From Pseudomonadota bacterium (GTDB lineage: Bacteria; Pseudomonadota; Gammaproteobacteria; Burkholderiales; Casimicrobiaceae), in assembly GCA_029571495.1 (NCBI GenBank), contig JAKPSO010000638.1, positions 1 to 10,804 on the forward strand: 10,804 nucleotides of DNA, in the 5' to 3' direction. The notes under the pieces were generated by a model, which worked only from the letters and a program-made list of their open reading frames with translations, was not told the DNA's origin and searched no databases. This document shows, one piece after another, positions 6,673 through 10,804 of this stretch (positions are counted from its first letter, which is position 1; each line of letters starts with the position of its first letter). Position numbers and translations under genes: made by a program.

Positions 6673-8130
6673 ATGATCAATCAGTTCATTCTCGACAACG
6701 CACTCAACGCCATGCGCATTCACGGGCGAAAGGTGGGGGCGGACCGCACTGGCGACCGTGCGATTGCTGTGCACAACCCGTTTACGGAACAGGTCATTGG
6801 TACCGTGCCGAAGGCGACGCTGGAGGAAGTACGACACACCTACTCGGTGGCGCACGCTTATCGACCAAAACTCACTCGATTTGAGCGCGCGGCGATTCTC
6901 AACCGCGCTGCGGATATTGCCAAACGGCGCCAAGACGAAGTCGCGCGCCTGATCTCCGCTGAAGCTGGTCTCTGCATGAAAGATGCAATCTATGAGGCTG
7001 GTCGCGTGAGCGACGTTTTTCTGTTTGGCGCTAACGAGGTGCTCAAGGATGACGGGCAGATCTTTAGCTGCGATCTGACGCATCATGGCAAGAAGCGCCG
7101 CGTATACACGCAGCGTTCACCGCTCTTGGGCGTTATTACGGCGATTACACCGTTTAACCACCCGATGAACCAAGTCGCGCACAAGGTCGTACCAAGCGTG
7201 GCGACCAATAATCGGATGGTGTTGAAACCATCGGAGAAGGTTCCCTTCTCCGCCATTCTGCTCGCTGACTTTCTCTACGAAGCCGGTCTGCCGCCGGAAA
7301 TGCTCTCTGTGATCACGGGCGATCCGCGGGAAATCGCGGACGAAATGTTGACCAACGAACACGTTGACTTAATCACCTTCACGGGTGGTGTTGCCATCGG
7401 CAAGTACATCGCGAAAACGGCGGGTTATCGCCGCATGGTGTTGGAGCTCGGCGGCAATGATCCGATCATTGTGATGGAAGACGCCGACATCGATGAAGCT
7501 TCGACGCTCGCGGTTCAGGGGTCATACAAAAACTCCGGCCAGCGCTGCACCGCGATCAAGCGCATGTTGGTGCACGAAGCGGTTGCAGACGCATTCGTTG
7601 AGCAGGTGGTTGCGAAGACGAAGGCGTGGAGCTACGGTGATCCCGCGGACCCAAAGGTTGAAATGGGTACCGTCATTGACGAGGCTGCCGCGATGCTCTT
7701 CGAATCACGCGTCAACGAAGCGGTTGCGCAAGGCGCAAAACTGTTGGTCGGAAACGCGCGACGTGGCGCGCTCTATTCACCCACAGTGCTCGACCAAGTG
7801 CGGCCCGAGATGACCTTGGTGATGCAGGAGACGTTTGGACCGGTCTCGCCCATCGTTCGTTTCAAGAATATTGACGACGCTATTCGCATTTCAAATGGCA
7901 CTGCATACGGGCTCTCAAGCGCGGTCTGTACGAATCGCTTGGACTACATCACGCGGTTCATCAACGAATTGGACGTGGGTACGGTGAACGTACGTGAAGT
8001 ACCAGGTTACCGTTTGGAGCTCACGCCGTTTGGAGGCATCAAAGACTCGGGTCTCGGTTACAAGGAAGGTGTCCAAGAAGCAATCAAGAGCTTCACGAAT
8101 ATCAAGACCTACTCGCTGCCCTGGGTGTAG
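6673..8130 (+). CDS. phnY: Phosphonoacetaldehyde dehydrogenase
   Basis: NAD(P)+-dependent aldehyde dehydrogenase, 485 residues, that oxidises phosphonoacetaldehyde to phosphonoacetate and so links PhnW to PhnA. Superfamily residues are all present: N162 in TPFNHPMN, K185 in VLKPSE, cofactor loop FTGGVAIGK at 236-244, general base E258 in LELGGNDP, and catalytic C292 in NSGQRCTAIKR. The superfamily includes many aldehyde specificities, so the assignment rests on position between phnA and the HD gene and on length and close resemblance to known PhnY proteins. A weak Shine-Dalgarno (AGG at 6660-6662) lies 10 nt before the ATG. This PhnY is distinct from the unrelated dioxygenase often written PhnY*. 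Confidence 0.93.
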   Translation: MINQFILDNALNAMRIHGRKVGADRTGDRAIAVHNPFTEQVIGTVPKATLEEVRHTYSVAHAYRPKLTRFERAAILNRAADIAKRRQDEVARLISAEAGLCMKDAIYEAGRVSDVFLFGANEVLKDDGQIFSCDLTHHGKKRRVYTQRSPLLGVITAITPFNHPMNQVAHKVVPSVATNNRMVLKPSEKVPFSAILLADFLYEAGLPPEMLSVITGDPREIADEMLTNEHVDLITFTGGVAIGKYIAKTAGYRRMVLELGGNDPIIVMEDADIDEASTLAVQGSYKNSGQRCTAIKRMLVHEAVADAFVEQVVAKTKAWSYGDPADPKVEMGTVIDEAAAMLFESRVNEAVAQGAKLLVGNARRGALYSPTVLDQVRPEMTLVMQETFGPVSPIVRFKNIDDAIRISNGTAYGLSSAVCTNRLDYITRFINELDVGTVNVREVPGYRLELTPFGGIKDSGLGYKEGVQEAIKSFTNIKTYSLPWV

Positions 8131-8131
8131 C

Positions 8132-8680
8132 GTGCTGACTCTCCTAGATATCGAACTGTTGTTTTCCGAGCGCGGACATGAACAGTACTCTGGTGAGCCT
8201 GTGACGCAACTCGAGCACGCGTTGCAAACAGCATATTTGGCGGAGCAGAATGGCGCGGACGACGAGCTCGTGACGGCTGCGTTCTTGCACGACCTGGGTC
8301 ATCTTCTTCATGATTTTGGTGAGACGCCGACGCTGCGTGGTGTCGACGACGTCCACCAATTTCGCGCGCTTCCGTTTCTTCGCGGACTTTTTAGGGACCA
8401 GGTGCTAAACGGCATCAAGTTGCACGTCGATGCGAAGCGCTACCTGTGTGCGAGCCAACGGGGGTACTACGAAAAATTGTCGGACGACTCGAAGCGCAGT
8501 TTGACGCTTCAAGGCGGGATTTTTACGGCGAGCGAAGCGCAGGCGTTCATTGAAACAGTCGGCGCTGAAAACGCGGTTCAGTTGCGCATCTGGGACGACC
8601 TAGCGAAGGCGCCCGGCCTCGCGACACCGTCGCTGGGGCACTACATCGAACGTGCGGCCCGCTGCGCTCTGCCTGCCTAG
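8132..8680 (+). CDS. PhnZ-type HD-domain oxygenase associated with phosphonate operons
   Basis: 182 residues from the GTG at 8132, 1 nt after the phnY stop. The frame is open further upstream inside phnY, but family similarity begins at LTLLDIELL. HD-fold residues match PhnZ, the mixed-valent di-iron oxygenase that cleaves 2-amino-1-hydroxyethylphosphonate to glycine and phosphate: lid Y19 and E22 in YSGEPVTQLEHALQ, then metal ligands H29, H53-D54 (FLHDLGH), H75, H98 and D155. H57, K102 and R152 also match PhnZ residues as I recall them. With all ligands present a di-iron oxygenase is likely, but the substrate is open: TmpB, a relative, acts on N-trimethyl hydroxy-AEP and makes glycine betaine. 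The Fe/alpha-ketoglutarate hydroxylase partner (PhnY* or TmpA) is not in this window. I leave the symbol blank because a phnZ role is not proven. Confidence 0.85.
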   Translation: MLTLLDIELLFSERGHEQYSGEPVTQLEHALQTAYLAEQNGADDELVTAAFLHDLGHLLHDFGETPTLRGVDDVHQFRALPFLRGLFRDQVLNGIKLHVDAKRYLCASQRGYYEKLSDDSKRSLTLQGGIFTASEAQAFIETVGAENAVQLRIWDDLAKAPGLATPSLGHYIERAARCALPA

Positions 8681-8686
8681 CGACTC

Positions 8687-9529
8687 GTGACATTAACGTG
8701 GCCGATCATCGCAATTGTTTTGATTGGCGCATTGCTACATGCGAGTTGGAATGTCGCGGTCAAATCAAGCACCGACAAGGCGCTCGACACGGCCCTCATT
8801 CATCTCGTCGGCTCGCTGCTTGCGATTCCGTTGTTGTATGTCGTCGGCGTCCCGCCCGTCGCATGTTGGCCCTACATCGGCGCTTCTGTCGTCATTCACA
8901 TCGGCTATTACATCGCGCTAGCCGGCGCGTACAAGCACGGGGATATGGGTCTAACTTATCCGCTCATGCGCGGCGTAGCGCCGTTGCTTGTGGCGCTTTC
9001 TGCTACGGCGACGGTCGGTGAAAATCTCTCTACCCTTTCGTGGGGAGGCGTTGTCGGCATCTGCGCTGGTGTGCTTGTGTTGGGGCTATCTCGACACGCT
9101 TTTGACCATCCGCGTGCGGTGTTGTTTGCGCTTGCCAATGCGGTAGTCATCGCAATTTACACCGTCATCGATGCCAAGGGCGCACGCGCATCAGGGAATG
9201 CGCTGCAATACGTTGTCGCGCTTTTTGTGCTTGACGGTTGGCCGTTTGGCCTTCTCGTCCTTTGGCGTCGGGGAGCAGCGGTGATGCCTTACGCGAAGGC
9301 GCGCTGGCCCGTTGCCGTCGGCGGTGCGATGGCGTCACTCGGTTCGTACGGGATCGCGCTTTGGGCCATGACGCGAGCGCCGATGGCCACGGTCGCCGCG
9401 CTTCGTGAGACGTCTGTTTTGTTCGCGGCGCTCCTTGGTGTTTGGTTGCTGCGGGAGCCGTTCACCGCCCGCCGCATCATTGGTACTTGTACGATCGTCG
9501 CTGGTGTGATGGCGCTTCGTTTAGGGTGA
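8687..9529 (+). CDS. EamA/DMT-family membrane protein associated with phosphonate operons
   Basis: Inner-membrane protein, 280 residues, GTG start 6 nt after the HD gene stop. About ten membrane helices are visible (near 5-24, 34-54, 61-82, 92-112, 117-135, 143-163, 172-194, 206-228, 236-256, 262-279), the usual drug/metabolite transporter layout of two five-helix repeats. A C-terminal repeat motif is seen at RETSVLFAALLGVW (240-253) with REPF at 256-259. A family of this kind is known to recur beside phosphonate catabolism operons ('phosphonate utilization associated putative membrane protein'). No substrate is established. Export of a toxic or surplus intermediate (phosphonoacetaldehyde, phosphonoacetate, acetate) or uptake of another phosphonate are both possible. 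Transporter family is secure; function is not. Confidence 0.85.
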   Translation: MTLTWPIIAIVLIGALLHASWNVAVKSSTDKALDTALIHLVGSLLAIPLLYVVGVPPVACWPYIGASVVIHIGYYIALAGAYKHGDMGLTYPLMRGVAPLLVALSATATVGENLSTLSWGGVVGICAGVLVLGLSRHAFDHPRAVLFALANAVVIAIYTVIDAKGARASGNALQYVVALFVLDGWPFGLLVLWRRGAAVMPYAKARWPVAVGGAMASLGSYGIALWAMTRAPMATVAALRETSVLFAALLGVWLLREPFTARRIIGTCTIVAGVMALRLG

Positions 9530-9565
9530 ATCCCGGCATCGACGCGCGTAGCTATTAACCTCGTT

Positions 9566-9569
9566 GGAG
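9566..9569 (+). promoter_or_regulatory. Shine-Dalgarno site of the flavoprotein gene
   Basis: GGAG, 6 nt before the ATG at 9576. The 46-nt gap after the EamA gene contains no terminator-like hairpin, so the flavoprotein gene is probably cotranscribed with the phosphonate genes. Confidence 0.65.
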
Positions 9570-9575
9570 CAAGTC

Positions 9576-10804
9576 ATGGGACTTCCTACTCACGTAGAGA
9601 TCATCATTGTTGGGGGCGGTATCGCGGGCTGTTCGACGGCGTATCACCTCGCAAAGCTCGGCAAGACCGACGTGTTGTTGTTGGAGCAAGGCAAGCTCAC
9701 CTGCGGCACGACGTGGCACGCGGCGGGACTGATCGGTCAGATGCGCCCCAATCGCAACATGACACGCATGAGCAAGTACGGCATCGAGCTGTACTCAACA
9801 CTCGAGGCTGAGACTGGGCTTGCAACCGGTTGGAAGCAATGCGGAAGCGTGAACGTGGCGCGCACACCAGAGCGCATGAAGGTGCTGCGCAAACAGGTGG
9901 CTTTGGCAAAGAGCTTCGGCGTTGAAGTTGAAGAAATCTCTGCACGACAGGCGGGAGAACACTTTCCGGTCATGCGTACCGACGATTTGCGGGGCGCTAT
10001 TTGGATTCCGGGCGACGGAAAGGCGAATCCAGCGGATTTGGCGATGTCGCTTGCCAAGGGTGCGCGCAACGCGGGCGTGCGCATGCTCGAAGGCGTTGAG
10101 GTGACGGGTGTCATCGTTGAGCGTGGGCGCGCTGTCGGCGTTCAGACAGCGCAAGGCGACGTACGCTGTGAGGTCGTCGTGAACTGCGCCGGCCAGTGGG
10201 CGCGACAATTTGGTCGACTCGCGGGCGTGAATGTTCCCCTGTACTCGGCGGAACACTTTTATGTTGTGACCGGCAAGATCGACGGCGTGCATCCCATGCT
10301 TCCCGTGATGCGCGATCCCGACGGTTTTATCTACTACAAGGAAGAGGTTGGCGGCCTCGTGATGGGCGGATTTGAGCCCAAGGCAAAGCCTTGGAAAGTG
10401 GACCCAATTCCGGCTACGTTTCAGTTCGAACTGCTCGGTGAAGATTGGGATCAGTTTGAAATTCTGATGACCAATGCCATCCATCGCACGCCATGTTTCG
10501 AGACGGCAGAAATCAAGATGTTGCTCAACGGTCCGGAAAGTTTTACGCCGGACGGGAACTTCATTCTTGGCGAGGCGCCAGAACTCCGCAACTTCTTCAT
10601 TTGTGCGGGATTCAATTCCGCAGGTATCGCCAATTCAGGTGGTGCGGGGCGATTAATCGCCGAGTGGATCGTCGGCGGCGAGGCTTCAAGCGATCTGTCG
10701 GACGTAGATATTCGACGATTCGGCAGTTTCACCGGCAATCGAAAGGCGCTGTTTGAGCGGACTGCTGAGACGCTTGGCTTGCACTATGCGATGCGATGGC
10801 CCCG
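9576..10804 (+). CDS. FAD-dependent oxidoreductase like dimethylglycine/sarcosine dehydrogenase (cut by window edge)
   Basis: 409 residues are visible with no stop before the right edge. The N-terminus EIIIVGGGIAGCSTAYHL (9-26) is the FAD-binding dinucleotide fold of the DAO family, with the acidic LLLEQG at 34-39. GTTWHAAGL at 44-52 is the motif in which sarcosine and dimethylglycine dehydrogenases bind FAD covalently through histidine, here H48. ICAGFNSAGIANSGGAG (342-358) is the second FAD-contact motif, and GLHYAMRWP at 401-409 resembles the segment where the long family members continue into their folate-binding GcvT-like half. The whole protein is therefore probably about 800 residues. 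Family members oxidatively N-demethylate amines. Here it follows AEP genes, so an N-methylated AEP, or the sarcosine or dimethylglycine formed from it, is a reasonable substrate guess. Family is confident; substrate is inference. Confidence 0.88.
   Translation, partial: MGLPTHVEIIIVGGGIAGCSTAYHLAKLGKTDVLLLEQGKLTCGTTWHAAGLIGQMRPNRNMTRMSKYGIELYSTLEAETGLATGWKQCGSVNVARTPERMKVLRKQVALAKSFGVEVEEISARQAGEHFPVMRTDDLRGAIWIPGDGKANPADLAMSLAKGARNAGVRMLEGVEVTGVIVERGRAVGVQTAQGDVRCEVVVNCAGQWARQFGRLAGVNVPLYSAEHFYVVTGKIDGVHPMLPVMRDPDGFIYYKEEVGGLVMGGFEPKAKPWKVDPIPATFQFELLGEDWDQFEILMTNAIHRTPCFETAEIKMLLNGPESFTPDGNFILGEAPELRNFFICAGFNSAGIANSGGAGRLIAEWIVGGEASSDLSDVDIRRFGSFTGNRKALFERTAETLGLHYAMRWP

Noticed and set aside
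7994..8680. Longer HD protein starting at ATG 7994 inside phnY
   Set aside because: The added 46 residues are Ser/Arg-rich out-of-frame phnY sequence; similarity to PhnZ-type proteins begins at the GTG at 8132.
9795..10484. Open frame of 229 codons on the minus strand inside the flavoprotein gene
   Set aside because: Antisense to a clearly conserved DAO-family coding region, with low-complexity composition and no domain signs.

Overview
This window is a phosphonate catabolism locus from a proteobacterium. The genes are closest to the sets I know from Burkholderiales and related groups (a GntR regulator of the Burkholderia PhnR type, a fused PhnU-type permease, an 'HD protein associated with phosphonate operons' and an EamA-like membrane protein associated with phosphonate operons). 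The DNA is moderately GC-rich, coding is dense and several starts are GTG. I cannot name the species from sequence alone.

Layout. Two divergent transcription units leave a 209-bp control region (4432-4640). The leftward unit runs phnS (binding protein), phnT (ATPase), a two-domain permease, then phnW (2-aminoethylphosphonate:pyruvate transaminase, cut by the left edge). The rightward unit runs phnR (GntR/FCD regulator), phnA (phosphonoacetate hydrolase), phnY (phosphonoacetaldehyde dehydrogenase), a PhnZ-type HD-domain protein, an EamA-family membrane protein, then a dimethylglycine/sarcosine-dehydrogenase-like flavoprotein cut by the right edge. No insertion sequence, tRNA, rRNA or CRISPR array is visible.

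How the genes work together. The transporter brings 2-aminoethylphosphonate (AEP) into the cell. PhnW converts it to phosphonoacetaldehyde, PhnY oxidises that to phosphonoacetate, and PhnA splits it into acetate and phosphate. This is the known PhnW-PhnY-PhnA hydrolytic route. Three further genes do not belong to that core: the HD protein, which keeps every PhnZ catalytic residue I can recall, the EamA protein, and the flavoprotein, which carries the covalent-FAD histidine motif. They suggest that the locus also handles hydroxylated and/or N-methylated AEP derivatives. That extension is inference and is the most interesting part of the window.

Regulation. The divergent region carries two TTGACA -35 boxes facing outward, overlapping an inverted-repeat pair (TTGTCAA / TTGACAA) and a compact 14-bp palindrome, which is a plausible PhnR operator. 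The predicted phnR transcript would start at or next to its ATG, i.e. leaderless. Hairpins lie between phnS and phnT and around the phnR stop codon.
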